DNA from: Bacillus sp. NTK034
GTDB taxonomy: Bacteria; Bacillota; Bacilli; Bacillales; Cytobacillaceae
DNA: 64,000 bases
NCBI RefSeq assembly: GCF_017303275.1
Contig: NZ_JAFKOJ010000014.1
Location: 1-64,000 of the forward strand
Reading direction: 5' to 3'
Made by a program: the position numbers and the translations under genes. The notes under the pieces are model-generated. The model did not search any database, was not told the DNA's origin, and saw only the letters and a list, made by a program, of their open reading frames with translations. This document shows positions 26,424 to 35,512 of the stretch, piece by piece; position 1 is the first letter of the stretch, and each line of letters opens with the position of its first letter.

Positions 26424-26852
26424 CAGCAGACCTCGCTAGAGTATTCCTTCCTTCAGCATGCTCCAGATCCGCTCCTCTCCCGCTTATATACTCTTTATAT
26501 CCAGTTTTTTACTGTTCGTTGGCCCGTCGGTCCTCTTAAACCGCCCGCTTTTGACTTTGAATAGGGGGAGAGCTTTTTTTTTCGGACTCGCTGCAGGTTC
26601 CGCTTGCGACGCGCGACAAACCCCCACCCATTCTTCCGAGAAAATGGATCCGAAGGATTGGATGTATCGAAGGGATGGAATGGATCCGAGAAAATTGAAT
26701 AATTCAATGAGTCCGATAAATGTAATGAATCGAATATATGGAATGGATTCGGAAAAATTAAATGAAAAAACGGGCTGTTCAAGGTAAAAAAAGCGGGAGA
26801 AGGGAGGATAAGCGGCATACAGTGTAGAAGAATACTCTAACGAGGTTTGCTG
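26424..26852. repeat. MITE-like insert with 23-bp inverted ends
   Basis: CAGCAGACCTCGCTAGAGTA (starting 26,424, 23 bp) is matched inversely at 26,830-26,852 with two differences. The 429 bp between are clearly richer in G and C than the surroundings and contain near-repeats of ATGGATCCGA and ATGGATTCGG units. No transposase and no clear target duplication are present. Open frames inside cross both strands without ribosome sites and are not called. Confidence 0.6.
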
Positions 26853-26896
26853 AATTTGAAAATAGTTTATAGTTATGATAGAAGGTGATGTTTTTA

Positions 26897-27169
26897 ATGG
26901 AACAGCTGACGTTATTTGAGAGCGAGGAAGTCTCCCCTCTTTCGAAGGAAGATATGGTGTATCAAATAGGGGATGACGTGAAGGTGAGAAAGGTCCAGGA
27001 GAATGAACCGCTGGATCCAGAGGACTTTTATTATTTGAAAGACTTCAGCAATAAAAAAGGCATTATCCTTTCCGCTAAAACAAATTCTCAGGGGAAGGAA
27101 TGCTATGAGGTTGGCTTTGACAGAGACGTGAAAGGTTACTTTTACAGCGGGGATCTGATTTTGCTGTAA
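26897..27169 (+). CDS. Hypothetical protein (90 residues)
   Basis: The product starts MEQLTLFESEEVSPL and has an SH3-like beta pattern (IGDDVKVRKV, then KGIILSAKTN and YEVGFDRDVKGYFYSGD). GAAGGTGATG precedes this ATG, so the earlier in-frame ATG codons are rejected. It is likely co-transcribed with the next gene, 14 bp away. Confidence 0.65.
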   Translation: MEQLTLFESEEVSPLSKEDMVYQIGDDVKVRKVQENEPLDPEDFYYLKDFSNKKGIILSAKTNSQGKECYEVGFDRDVKGYFYSGDLILL

Positions 27170-27183
27170 GGGAGGTTAGTTAT

Positions 27184-27924
27184 ATGGAGGAAAAGCAAAG
27201 GCAGCCGGTTTCTATCGAAACCATTGGACTTAGCCAGAAGGAATTTAATACTCTTTTTATTTTAAAGACTTTGATGGAAAGTCCGAATTTCCCCAAAGCC
27301 CTTTATGAAGAGTTATCCGAGCGGTTTAGCGGTAAAAGGCATAGTTATGCTTACTTCTGCAAAGTGGCTAAAGAGCTGGCCGAAAGCGGGCATCTGCTCC
27401 TGGAAAAAGAGGGCTCCTTTAATGTCTACCACATTACGAAGAAAGGGGAATCCCTTTACCAGTGGTATCAGCTGACTTTCAAAGAACGCCTCAGTGAAGT
27501 GAAAATGGTCATCGACCGGTTTGTCTACGATCTGACCGGGTCCGGTGAGAATCCGCCGGTTGAGCATGAGCTACCGGATGAGCATCGAAAGTATTTTGCC
27601 AAATTGGTTTCAGTTATGGATCTAGTCCGGTATGTCACATTAAAAGCAGCAATGAAACGCGGCCACGTTCATATGGCCGGCATTGAGGATATTTTAAAAC
27701 AAAAGTATGGATGGGTGACCAGTAGTGGCTATCACTATGAACTGGCAAAGGATATGGAAAGAAACGGTCTATTAGTTGGCCAGTGGGAAGGCGAAACCAG
27801 GACGAAGCGTTTGTTGAGAATTACGGAGGATGGAAAACATCACTATAAACAAATCGCGGATTCTGCAGCTGAAAGGGTCCAAACTGTACAACATTATTTA
27901 ACTGCTGTCTTAAACTACTTGTAG
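27184..27924 (+). CDS. Duplicated winged-helix protein
   Basis: This 246-residue protein has two similar PadR-like winged-helix halves (about residues 18-100 and 140-230). Each has a helix-turn-helix and a wing ending in an ITKKGE or ITEDGK turn. It probably binds DNA. The codon use is more GC-rich than its neighbours. Its target is unknown; it could regulate itself and the 90-residue partner gene. Confidence 0.65.
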   Translation: MEEKQRQPVSIETIGLSQKEFNTLFILKTLMESPNFPKALYEELSERFSGKRHSYAYFCKVAKELAESGHLLLEKEGSFNVYHITKKGESLYQWYQLTFKERLSEVKMVIDRFVYDLTGSGENPPVEHELPDEHRKYFAKLVSVMDLVRYVTLKAAMKRGHVHMAGIEDILKQKYGWVTSSGYHYELAKDMERNGLLVGQWEGETRTKRLLRITEDGKHHYKQIADSAAERVQTVQHYLTAVLNYL

Positions 27925-27982
27925 TATTAGCTTACGAAAGTTATCTTAAAGCTTATTTGATGTAATAATCAAATACAAATTT

Positions 27983-28019
27983 CACCCTTTAGTAAAGAAA
28001 AAACTAAAGGGTGTTTTTA
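27983..28019 (+). terminator. Intrinsic terminator
   Basis: CACCCTTTAGT pairs with ACTAAAGGGTG around an AAAGAAAAA loop, followed by TTTTT. Confidence 0.85.
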
Positions 28020-28128
28020 ATCTCCAAAATATAATCCCATAACTCCTAATAATTGTTATAATTTAGGTAATTCGTATTACATACGATAAGGTTAACGAAA
28101 CTAATTAACAGCGAATGGGGAAGGGTAA

Positions 28129-29748
28129 ATGGCTACAAAAACTCGAAATAAAAACAAAAAAAAATCCTCTTTTAACGAATTTACTAGGGAATTGCTAATT
28201 AACGAAATTATAAACCTAGTAAATGTCTTGGAAATAAAAGAATTAGCGGGATGGGAGGATGTTCCTTTCACTAAAATATCTTCTTTAAAAGAAAATACTT
28301 CAATACTTACAGATGAACTATCAGTTTTACTTGATGAACTGGATAGTATATTTGAAAACAGAAGATTCAATGATCATTCTGAGATTGGTAATGACCAACC
28401 ACATGTGGATGATCAAAAGTTAAGCAGTGTAACAATTGATAAGGAAGACCATTCTCCTGCTACTGAGCCATTTAACCATGAACCTGCCAATTTCCCATTA
28501 CAGGATGCTTGGAGGTATAAAACTCCAAAGTTTGTTAGAGATTCGATAGAAGGATGGTATACATATCCCCCAGCTGATTTAGAGGAAGAAATTAGATGTT
28601 ATATTAGGTACAAAACTTCTGGCAGCCTTAGAAATGAAATAGATGATTTTTTAAAAATTTTAGTAGGTCTTCAGGAAAAACAAGACGACTTCGAGGACTA
28701 TGATACTTTTATCCATGAACCTGCTATTTTTCCATTACAAGATGCATGGCGCTACCAAACCCCCAAAATTGTAAGAGAATCCATTCCAGGTTGGTATACA
28801 TACCCACCAATTGATTTAGAAGAAGAAATAAGTGACTATATTAGGTACAAAACTTCTGGCAGCCTTAGAGATGAGATTGATGATTTTCTAGGTACTCTTG
28901 TAGATCTGAGGTATTCAGAAAATGAAGAAGCTATTGATATTCTTGAAGTCATTGACAAGTATAAAGATGGAAGAATCAAAACCGTTGATCAAAAGGAAGC
29001 AAAAATAGATGACTCTTGGCGCAGTATGATTCCAGGAGTAGTTAAGAATACTGTAAGGAACTGGAGAAAAGAAGATATACACACTATATACGATCAAGCT
29101 AAAGCTCTGATCCCTACACATAGAAATGAAGTGATTCCTTTCATATCTGAAATGTCCCAAATAATTTTTGACCAAGATGTCAATCAAGATGAAGAGGATG
29201 AAGAAGATGTAATTGAATCCATTGATAGTGTGGCAGACAGTATCATGAGCTTAGTAGAAATGATTATTTTGCCACACCTTGAAGTTATAGATCTAATTCA
29301 AAAGAATGGGGGAAAAATCACATTTGCAAACGTTTGGAATAAACCATTCAATGAAAGTTTGAAAAATGAAGTGAAAGATAGGGATGGTTGGAAATGTGTT
29401 GTTTGCGAGTCTGAAACAGATCTCCATGTTCACCATAAGATCCCGCGTGAAAAAGGGGGAATTCACCACCCTGATAATCTAGTTACACTTTGTTCTTCCT
29501 GCCACGGAGTAATTGAAACAGCGGATATTAAGCAAGCATTTCAAAGGTGTTTAGCTAATTTTAAAAAAAATAAATATAAGCAACTAAGACCTCAGAATAT
29601 AGGTATTGATAAAAAGCTGTTGCAGGAAGAGGTTGAAAATACATTAGATAATATCTTGTTTACTCTTAACCAAAAGGACGAACGTGCTTTAATGGAAGAC
29701 GTTCTTGGAGTAATGCAGAAACTTGAATTCATTTTTTACAATAGATAA
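28129..29748 (+). CDS. HNH endonuclease-domain protein with tandem duplicated N-terminal repeats
   Basis: This 539-residue protein has a C-terminal HNH domain (about residues 415-465): WKCVVCESETDLHVHHKIP and LVTLCSSCH supply the paired cysteines and catalytic His residues. Two nearly identical segments precede it at about residues 117-270 with a 79-codon period. Each contains HEPA, FPLQDAWRY and GWYTYPP, followed by YIRYKTSGSLR. A third divergent copy (DDSWRSMIPGVV) follows. The repeats may bind DNA or protein; a defence or toxin role is possible. Confidence 0.8.
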   Translation: MATKTRNKNKKKSSFNEFTRELLINEIINLVNVLEIKELAGWEDVPFTKISSLKENTSILTDELSVLLDELDSIFENRRFNDHSEIGNDQPHVDDQKLSSVTIDKEDHSPATEPFNHEPANFPLQDAWRYKTPKFVRDSIEGWYTYPPADLEEEIRCYIRYKTSGSLRNEIDDFLKILVGLQEKQDDFEDYDTFIHEPAIFPLQDAWRYQTPKIVRESIPGWYTYPPIDLEEEISDYIRYKTSGSLRDEIDDFLGTLVDLRYSENEEAIDILEVIDKYKDGRIKTVDQKEAKIDDSWRSMIPGVVKNTVRNWRKEDIHTIYDQAKALIPTHRNEVIPFISEMSQIIFDQDVNQDEEDEEDVIESIDSVADSIMSLVEMIILPHLEVIDLIQKNGGKITFANVWNKPFNESLKNEVKDRDGWKCVVCESETDLHVHHKIPREKGGIHHPDNLVTLCSSCHGVIETADIKQAFQRCLANFKKNKYKQLRPQNIGIDKKLLQEEVENTLDNILFTLNQKDERALMEDVLGVMQKLEFIFYNR

Positions 29749-29772
29749 ATCGTTTATACAACCTTAGTAAAA

Positions 29773-29811
29773 AGGGATAGATGAACTGAAGAATATATTT
29801 CATCTATCCCC
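29773..29811. terminator. Bidirectional terminator
   Basis: GGGATAGATGAA pairs with TTTCATCTATCCC between two convergent genes. Confidence 0.8.
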
Positions 29812-29821
29812 AAATATACTA

Positions 29822-30364
29822 TTATTTTATGATAAAACAATATTGAGTGCAGTTCTCATCACTAGTACAATAACTGAAACTTAGTGAAGTTCTATTATTC
29901 CCCATAAGCCTATTTTTAATATCTTGCAAATATTCATTTGTATCACCCAGATCAGAAGGGTCAGCTTTTACCTGAATTAAGAATTCAGCATTTTCGCTTA
30001 AAGTAAAGATTGGAAGTGTTTTAGTACTGTTTTTCGGTTTATATACTATACCGAGTTGTTCAGTAATATCATTATTGGTATTTTTATTTAAAATAACAAA
30101 AGCAGCATGTTTAGCCGGTAAGGAATCTTCAAATGAATCAAATTCTATAGTAGAATCCGCTTCCAAATATGTAAATTCATGAACTTGAATATTCTCTTTA
30201 TTTCCTAATCGATTTGCTACATCCTCCATTTCTTGTTTTTCTTCCTTGTTAATAGGATGCTCCGCAATTACGATAAATTCTATGTCGGAAATATTTATTT
30301 CCTTCTGATTTAAAAGCTCTTTTAAATTTGGATTAATGGTTTTCGGTAAGTGTATGATTTCCAA
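29822..30364 (-). CDS. Hypothetical protein
   Basis: This 180-residue acidic soluble protein has an alpha/beta pattern and a Cys cluster near the end (YCTSDENCTQYC). The apparent start follows a weak ribosome site. No family was recognised. Confidence 0.6.
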   Translation of the reverse strand: MEIIHLPKTINPNLKELLNQKEINISDIEFIVIAEHPINKEEKQEMEDVANRLGNKENIQVHEFTYLEADSTIEFDSFEDSLPAKHAAFVILNKNTNNDITEQLGIVYKPKNSTKTLPIFTLSENAEFLIQVKADPSDLGDTNEYLQDIKNRLMGNNRTSLSFSYCTSDENCTQYCFIIK

Positions 30365-30535
30365 TATTAAGTCCCCATTTCTAATTTTTAATAGTTCTTC
30401 TTACCTGATTATAATGGTTAAATTTTAACAAATGGTATTTTTTCTCTTGATTTTGCAATAAAAACCATTTCCGCATATGATTGTTCTAATAATAAAAATG
30501 GAATATATCTACTAGTCTTTAAGGGGGAAACAATT

Positions 30536-30769
30536 GTGAATACTAATAAACCTGATATGAATGGGTTAGATCAATTAGATACAGCGGTTCTTTTACAGAA
30601 GATGATTGTGATAAATGGAATGATTAATTACGGTAACAAAGAGCAAAAGGAAAAAGGAAAGGTAGAATTTAAAAAGCTTGAGCCATTAATCTTAAATTCA
30701 GTTAATCTTGCAGCACTTGAACAAGCCAAGTTCGAGCTTAATATTACAAACCATGATCTTAAGCAATAA
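30536..30769 (+). CDS. Small hypothetical protein (77 residues)
   Basis: A GTG start follows AAGGGGGAA. The product is an all-helical soluble protein starting MNTNKPDMNGLDQ. A short hairpin (CTTAAGCAATAATAGCTTAAG) overlaps the stop. The function is unknown. Confidence 0.6.
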   Translation: MNTNKPDMNGLDQLDTAVLLQKMIVINGMINYGNKEQKEKGKVEFKKLEPLILNSVNLAALEQAKFELNITNHDLKQ

Positions 30770-30815
30770 TAGCTTAAGATCATTTTTACAATTTAAGCCA
30801 AATGAAGGAGAGAGT

Positions 30816-31118
30816 ATGAATATCCCTTTTTGCTATCATCAACGAATCGAAATGTTTACAGACATTAAACGTGGCCACATTCATCTTTTAGAACTAACAG
30901 AAAATGAGCTGTCACATAATAAGTTAAAAAAATTAATACATCAAATTTCTGAATTAAACAATATAGCTCCAAGCCTTTTTAATTGGATCTACTATGGTGA
31001 TGGTAAGGCTTATGGAGTTAGTACATCAATGATAAGCCACTTAGCCAGGAGCGATGAACGCTTATATTCACAATACAGAAAAAGAATGGTCTTAGCTGCA
31101 CCATTTCGTATATTCTAA
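30816..31118 (+). CDS. Hypothetical protein (100 residues)
   Basis: The start at 30,816 is set by GAAGGAGAG. The longer upstream frame overlaps the previous gene and is rejected. The product is soluble and helical, beginning MNIPFCYHQRIEMF. No family was recognised. Confidence 0.6.
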   Translation: MNIPFCYHQRIEMFTDIKRGHIHLLELTENELSHNKLKKLIHQISELNNIAPSLFNWIYYGDGKAYGVSTSMISHLARSDERLYSQYRKRMVLAAPFRIF

Positions 31119-31172
31119 GATTGAAATCTTCAATTAATCTATGATAAAATATGGTAAATACATATTACTAAA

Positions 31173-31230
31173 AGCGGAAGAACCGCAATCAGGGATGAAA
31201 CCTTGTTTGTAGTTCTTCCGTTTTTTATTA
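31173..31230 (+). terminator. Leader terminator before a small XRE gene
   Basis: CGGAAGAAC pairs with GTTCTTCCG, with an inner AGG/CCT arm, followed by TTTTTT. It lies 14 bases before the ribosome site of the next gene and about 25 bases after a TATGATAAAAT box, so it attenuates rather than merely ends transcription. Confidence 0.75.
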
Positions 31231-31243
31231 GGAGGAAAAATTT

Positions 31244-31414
31244 ATGAACACAATTGCAAATGGACTTAAGAAAAAAAGAAAAGCTATGAATTTACTGCTT
31301 ATTGAAGTTAGTAATCAATGTGGACTGCTCCCAAGTACCATTCTAAAAATTGAAATGGGTACCCACAGTAATTCATATGATATTCAGAAGCTAACTTCTT
31401 TTTACAGTAATTAA
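31244..31414 (+). CDS. Small XRE-type helix-turn-helix protein (56 residues)
   Basis: AGGAGG precedes the ATG. The product (ANGLKKKRKAMNLLLIEVSN, then GLLPSTILKIEMG) has the five-helix XRE pattern without any extra domain. It is a probable regulator or antirepressor; its target is unknown. Confidence 0.6.
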   Translation: MNTIANGLKKKRKAMNLLLIEVSNQCGLLPSTILKIEMGTHSNSYDIQKLTSFYSN

Positions 31415-31468
31415 AGCCCGCTATTATCATTTTTTTTGATGATAAAAATTTAAAGGAGATATCATTTC

Positions 31469-31744
31469 ATGGATGTTGAAACTAAATTTGATATGTGGGT
31501 TGAGGAAAGGGAAAATGAATTGTTTGAAAAAGAGAGATTTAAAGAATTAGGAAAACAGGAAGACTATATTTTTCAGACTTTGGTTTTTATGGGAAGAGCT
31601 TTTCAGCAAATGTCTATAGGATTTACAATTGCAGATACTCTGAATGAAATCCCTCAATCTATTAAGGAGGAAATGAGGGATCTAACAAGACGTTATCACG
31701 GATTACAGGAACAAATCCGCAGCCTTTCAAAGGAAGGAGGATAA
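31469..31744 (+). CDS. Hypothetical acidic protein (91 residues)
   Basis: AAAGGAG precedes the ATG. The product is all-helical, rich in Glu and Arg, and probably a coiled coil. It ends two bases before the next start, so the two are translationally linked. Confidence 0.6.
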   Translation: MDVETKFDMWVEERENELFEKERFKELGKQEDYIFQTLVFMGRAFQQMSIGFTIADTLNEIPQSIKEEMRDLTRRYHGLQEQIRSLSKEGG

Positions 31745-31746
31745 AC

Positions 31747-32583
31747 GTGAATGCTGCAGTTTTAGCAAACGGAAAAGTAATTAGTGCTTTTGAGTACCAA
31801 GAGGTAAAACATGGCCACAACATTTACTGCTTGGATAGCTCTTGCAAAGCTCCTGTGATTTTCGTTCCAGCTCAAGGCAGTGTAGCACCATACTTTAAAA
31901 CAAGTGGAAAAGGGAAGTCGAAGCATACAGACATTTGTGGGCTTTCTAAAAAATTGAGTTTTGTAGAAACCATAGAAAAATGTGAGCAGTATCAAAATGA
32001 TTTGCTTGCCAAGGACATGCAGCAGATTGTCATCAAGATGAATTTGAATAGAATTGATCCAGATTTTGAAGCTAAGGTCGTTGAGAGGGAACTACAGAAT
32101 AAACCGCCACAGGCTATTAAAGTAAGGAATGATTCTTCCTTAACACCTAGCAGCATATCTTCACTTAAGTCTGTTGTAAAGTTAATAAAAGACCACCAAC
32201 CGGATGTCCTGGCATCTATTATCATACATGTTAAAGGTAATAAAATTCCCTTATCACAGCTGATCATTACGCCGGAACGAGCCCATGAACTATTATGGGA
32301 GAATAAATCTCTTGAAAAGACACCATATTTTGTTTATGGAACAATAAGTAATTTTATTAAAAGAGAGAAGGTATACTACCTAAACTTTGAAGAAGGTAAA
32401 AATTTCAGCTTAGTAGTATTTGAGAAATATTTCCCTCATTTCACCTATACAGAGAATCAGCTGCTAGGTCATAAAGTCATGGCATACGGATTTCTAAGAA
32501 AAAATAAATACAATGATAAACAGTCTACCGAGATGATAATTAAGAGTAGTAAATATATCGAGCACCTTCCTATTGTGACCTAA
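31747..32583 (+). CDS. Protein with CoiA-like N-terminal zinc-finger segment
   Basis: This 278-residue protein has an N-terminal part (YCLDSSCKAPVIFVP, then APYFKTSGKGKSKHTDICG) resembling the Cys/His head found in competence-protein CoiA-like and related nuclease-associated families. The rest is alpha/beta with an OB-like pattern (YGTISNFIKREKVYYLNFEE). No nuclease motif was identified. GTG start behind GGAGG. Confidence 0.65.
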   Translation: MNAAVLANGKVISAFEYQEVKHGHNIYCLDSSCKAPVIFVPAQGSVAPYFKTSGKGKSKHTDICGLSKKLSFVETIEKCEQYQNDLLAKDMQQIVIKMNLNRIDPDFEAKVVERELQNKPPQAIKVRNDSSLTPSSISSLKSVVKLIKDHQPDVLASIIIHVKGNKIPLSQLIITPERAHELLWENKSLEKTPYFVYGTISNFIKREKVYYLNFEEGKNFSLVVFEKYFPHFTYTENQLLGHKVMAYGFLRKNKYNDKQSTEMIIKSSKYIEHLPIVT

Positions 32584-32595
32584 CACCATGAACAA

Positions 32596-32630
32596 AGCGA
32601 TTCTCATAAAAAGAATCGCTATTTATTTTT
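32596..32630. terminator. Intrinsic terminator between convergent genes
   Basis: AGCGATTCT pairs with AGAATCGCT around CATAAAA, followed by a T-rich tract on the plus strand. Confidence 0.75.
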
Positions 32631-32641
32631 GTTCCACCAGG

Positions 32642-33634
32642 TTAACCGCTTGATTTTGCATTTTTTTCGTGAAGTTCATCTACAGAAATTAGTTCAAGAA
32701 TAGTACTTGCTTTTAACAATTGGAATAGCTTGAGAATATCTGTTTTAGTAATCGAGTTGTAATCATGAAATCCATGTGCAATTGAATTACGATTTAATTC
32801 TTTATTAAGTTGCTCTGGTATAAAAGAAAAAGTCTTTTGATACATTCGTAAAACAGATAAAGCGAATACCTTAATAAACTCGTCCTGTTCCTTCTCATTT
32901 TTTGCAATACTTTCAATTCTTCTATATAACTTCCTCGCTTTAGGCTTTTTATCTACAGATATATTCTCTTTAGTTAGATTACCGTCATACCAGGATGCAA
33001 TAACATGTTCGAAAGCGGCAAATAATGAAAAGGCACATAGCTTATATAACCCAGATTTATAAGCACTATAGGACTCATCAATTAAGGAAGTATGTAATTT
33101 AAATATAGGTTCAGCAATTAGTTCTTTCACTATACCATCGAGATTAGCATCTACATGGTTTGATAGTTCTTTGAGTTCGATTTCTCCTTCATCAATACTA
33201 TCCATAAGATCTACATCTAAGCACCAGTTAGAATTTTCTTGTTCTCTTAATAACTGGTCTAATTCCTTTAAACGTTCGGCTGCAGCTTCTTTTATACCTT
33301 CCCAATCAATATTCTTTAATGGCGCATACACTTTTTCCAATGTTTGCTGAATTCTGCTTTGAGCTTCAAAATACGGACCTAAGATACTTACTATCCTTTG
33401 CTGGGCGTCTAACATAGGTTCATATTTCTTCATTAACTCTTGTTGTGGAACTATAATAGGTTGATATAACTTTCTCATTTTTTCTTGCATCTCTATAATG
33501 GGCTCGATTTGCCTTTGAATTTTTTGTTGCAACCTTGTTGCCTCATCTATAAAAGAGGGCGGTATAAATTCTTTTAAAATATCATCATCACTATTATTTT
33601 TGTTGGAAAAATTATTTTCATCCACAGATTTCAT
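32642..33634 (-). CDS. HEPN-like domain protein with coiled-coil N-terminus
   Basis: This 330-residue protein has a long Gln/Glu-rich amphipathic N-terminal half (about residues 25-130) with repeated QEKMRK, QQELMKKYEP and AQQRI units, suggesting a coiled coil. A helical C-terminal domain ends in NRNSIAHGF, which fits the R-x4-H motif of HEPN ribonuclease domains. Such proteins often act in phage defence or toxin systems. No partner nucleotidyltransferase gene is adjacent. Nuclease activity is inferred only. Confidence 0.6.
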   Translation of the reverse strand: MKSVDENNFSNKNNSDDDILKEFIPPSFIDEATRLQQKIQRQIEPIIEMQEKMRKLYQPIIVPQQELMKKYEPMLDAQQRIVSILGPYFEAQSRIQQTLEKVYAPLKNIDWEGIKEAAAERLKELDQLLREQENSNWCLDVDLMDSIDEGEIELKELSNHVDANLDGIVKELIAEPIFKLHTSLIDESYSAYKSGLYKLCAFSLFAAFEHVIASWYDGNLTKENISVDKKPKARKLYRRIESIAKNEKEQDEFIKVFALSVLRMYQKTFSFIPEQLNKELNRNSIAHGFHDYNSITKTDILKLFQLLKASTILELISVDELHEKNAKSSG

Positions 33635-34107
33635 TCCTCCTAGAATTTATTACTTAAAAGTAAAACTGATATAGCAATTCCATAGCTACAGCAATTTTCC
33701 CCTCTAATATTTTCATCATATACTCTTTCAGAAAAGATTCAACAAGTAATTACTGAATATTCTATCGTTTTTTACTCAGTAAAATTAGATGATCAAGGTA
33801 TCAACCAACCAAAGATAATTTGCTTAAAACACGTTTCTCCGACAATAGTAAATATAATTTTTGTTCAATATTTTTTATTACACTCCACAAAGATAAAAAT
33901 CAATACACTCCGGTAAGTCAACTTATTTAAAAATTGAATGATACACAATAGTCATTTTGTATCATTCGGTAATAAGGTCGTAACCCCTTGTGGCTGTAAG
34001 CCTAGACCGCTTATTTTACATATAGTATAATTTTTATATCGGACATATTGAAGTGCAATGTATGATTAAATGATACATATTGGATTTATAGATTGGGGGT
34101 AGGTAAA
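33635..34107. other. Intergenic region with repeated AATGATACA motifs
   Basis: No gene was found. AATGATACACAA and TTTTGTATCATT form an inverted pair at about 33,938-33,965, and a third AATGATACATA lies near 34,070, with a second weak stem (AATAAGGTC/GACCGCTTATT) between them. The block lies directly upstream of the tyrosine recombinase and may be its recombination site or promoter operator. Confidence 0.45.
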
Positions 34108-34674
34108 TTGAATTTAGTTCAGCCGATACGGGACCTTGAAAAGATCCAAGAGGTTGCCACAATCTTGAAAAAAGGAAGTTTTCGAGATTATTTTTTGTTT
34201 GTTATGGGAACACAGACAGGTTTAAGGATTTCGGATTTGTTGAAGCTAAGAGTCCGGGATATAAGGAATAGAACTCATGTGAGTATTATTGAAAAGAAAA
34301 CTAAGAAGCCAAAACGATTTTTATTATCTCCTTCTGTTCGGGTTATCATTAATGATTATATTGAAGAAATGAAAGATGACGATTATCTATTTCAATCGAG
34401 AAAAGGTTCCAACCAACCGATATTAAGGCAGAGAGCCTATGCGATCCTAAACGAAGCAGCCAAGAAAGCTGGATTAGAGGAAATTGGTACCCATACCTTA
34501 AGAAAGACCTTTGGCTATCATTTTTATCAGAGGAAAAAAGATGTTGCTATGTTACAGCAGTTATTTAATCATTCTGCTCCATCAATAACGCTTAAATATA
34601 TTGGGATCACACAGGATTTGCAGGACAAAGCACTGGAAGATTTTGATATAGTCGATTGGAGTAATGTTCATTAA
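34108..34674 (+). CDS. Xer-like tyrosine recombinase lacking the N-terminal arm domain
   Basis: This protein of about 188 residues consists of the catalytic domain only. It has the nucleophile region KYIGI, HTLRKTF (His-x-x-Arg), TGLRISDLL (first Arg) and LFNHSAP. The TTG at 34,108 follows GGGGGTAGG; the longer frame is less likely. Plasmid-borne short recombinases of this type usually resolve dimers. A free FtsK gamma domain, normally the activator of XerD, is encoded 1.4 kb away. Confidence 0.88.
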   Translation: MNLVQPIRDLEKIQEVATILKKGSFRDYFLFVMGTQTGLRISDLLKLRVRDIRNRTHVSIIEKKTKKPKRFLLSPSVRVIINDYIEEMKDDDYLFQSRKGSNQPILRQRAYAILNEAAKKAGLEEIGTHTLRKTFGYHFYQRKKDVAMLQQLFNHSAPSITLKYIGITQDLQDKALEDFDIVDWSNVH

Positions 34675-34701
34675 ATTTGTAAAATCGAGGATCGCATCTG
34701 T

Positions 34702-34730
34702 AAAAAAGAACCGCAAGGTTCTTTTTTTTG
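34702..34730 (+). terminator. Intrinsic terminator
   Basis: AAAAGAACC pairs with GGTTCTTTT around a GCAA tetraloop, with T residues following. Confidence 0.88.
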
Positions 34731-34828
34731 ATTAAGAAAGGTTAACAAAATCTACAAAATTCATCAAATATTCATTCAAGAATTAGAGTTACAATTTCAT
34801 TAGGCCTTCCATATAAAGGAGATTCCAT

Positions 34829-35512
34829 ATGACTCATGAAAATTATATTGTTTCTATTTATCTAGAAGTACTAACAGGAAAAAGATCCAGATTCCCGATA
34901 GACACCTGGACCGGAACACCTGAAGGAAAATTAAATGCACAGCAATTACTCCGCTATCTAATTCTTGAAAAACTTTCAATGAACCGTAAAACTCTTTGTC
35001 AAACATTCAACCTCTCACTTTTGAAGGAATATAAATTAGATAGAGCGCTGCAAAAAGCGTATAAATACAATATTTTCCCTTATGTATCTGAAAGCTTCCC
35101 TGAATGGGAGTTAAATCCCTGGGAACTACAAAAAAGCCGGGTACCGGTAGGATTTTGGACAGAGGAACAGACCGCTAAAGCAACAAGATGGTTATTCACA
35201 CAAAAGTTAAATTGGAGCAATGAGCAGATTGCAAATCATGTCTCAGGATCAACTTTTCATCGGAACAATTTAGGTAGGATGTTACAGCTAGTGTTTCATA
35301 ACAATGCATGCGCTGCAGTCGAGCACGCTTTTCCTGAACATGACTGGACGTATTTACGGGAACGTGCTGGTTATAAACTAACGCTTGGACAAAGTAAGAC
35401 AATACAATTCCTTTCCCAAACGGGAAAATACTCGCAGAGGGACCTTGCAAAGCTGTTTAACGTTTCACCAGGTTCGATCACATATGTTTTAAATGTTAAG
35501 CAATATGAATAG
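34829..35512 (+). CDS. Helix-turn-helix protein, possibly DUF4046 family
   Basis: This 227-residue soluble protein ends in a helix-turn-helix (YSQRDLAKLFNVSPGSITYVL), and repeated short helical units (LNWSNEQIANHVSGSTFHRN) precede it. The N-terminus (YLEVLTGKRSRFPIDTW) reminds me of DUF4046 proteins on Bacillus plasmids. AAAGGAG precedes the ATG. Probably DNA-binding. Confidence 0.65.
   Translation: MTHENYIVSIYLEVLTGKRSRFPIDTWTGTPEGKLNAQQLLRYLILEKLSMNRKTLCQTFNLSLLKEYKLDRALQKAYKYNIFPYVSESFPEWELNPWELQKSRVPVGFWTEEQTAKATRWLFTQKLNWSNEQIANHVSGSTFHRNNLGRMLQLVFHNNACAAVEHAFPEHDWTYLRERAGYKLTLGQSKTIQFLSQTGKYSQRDLAKLFNVSPGSITYVLNVKQYE

Noticed and set aside
26345-26818. Open frames within the GC-rich MITE-like insert
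   Set aside because: They overlap on both strands, cross the inverted ends and have no ribosome sites; the repeat structure explains them better.
28474-28960. CRISPR-like or iteron-like repeat
   Set aside because: The repeat is in phase with codons and lies inside an HNH protein gene; it is a coding duplication.
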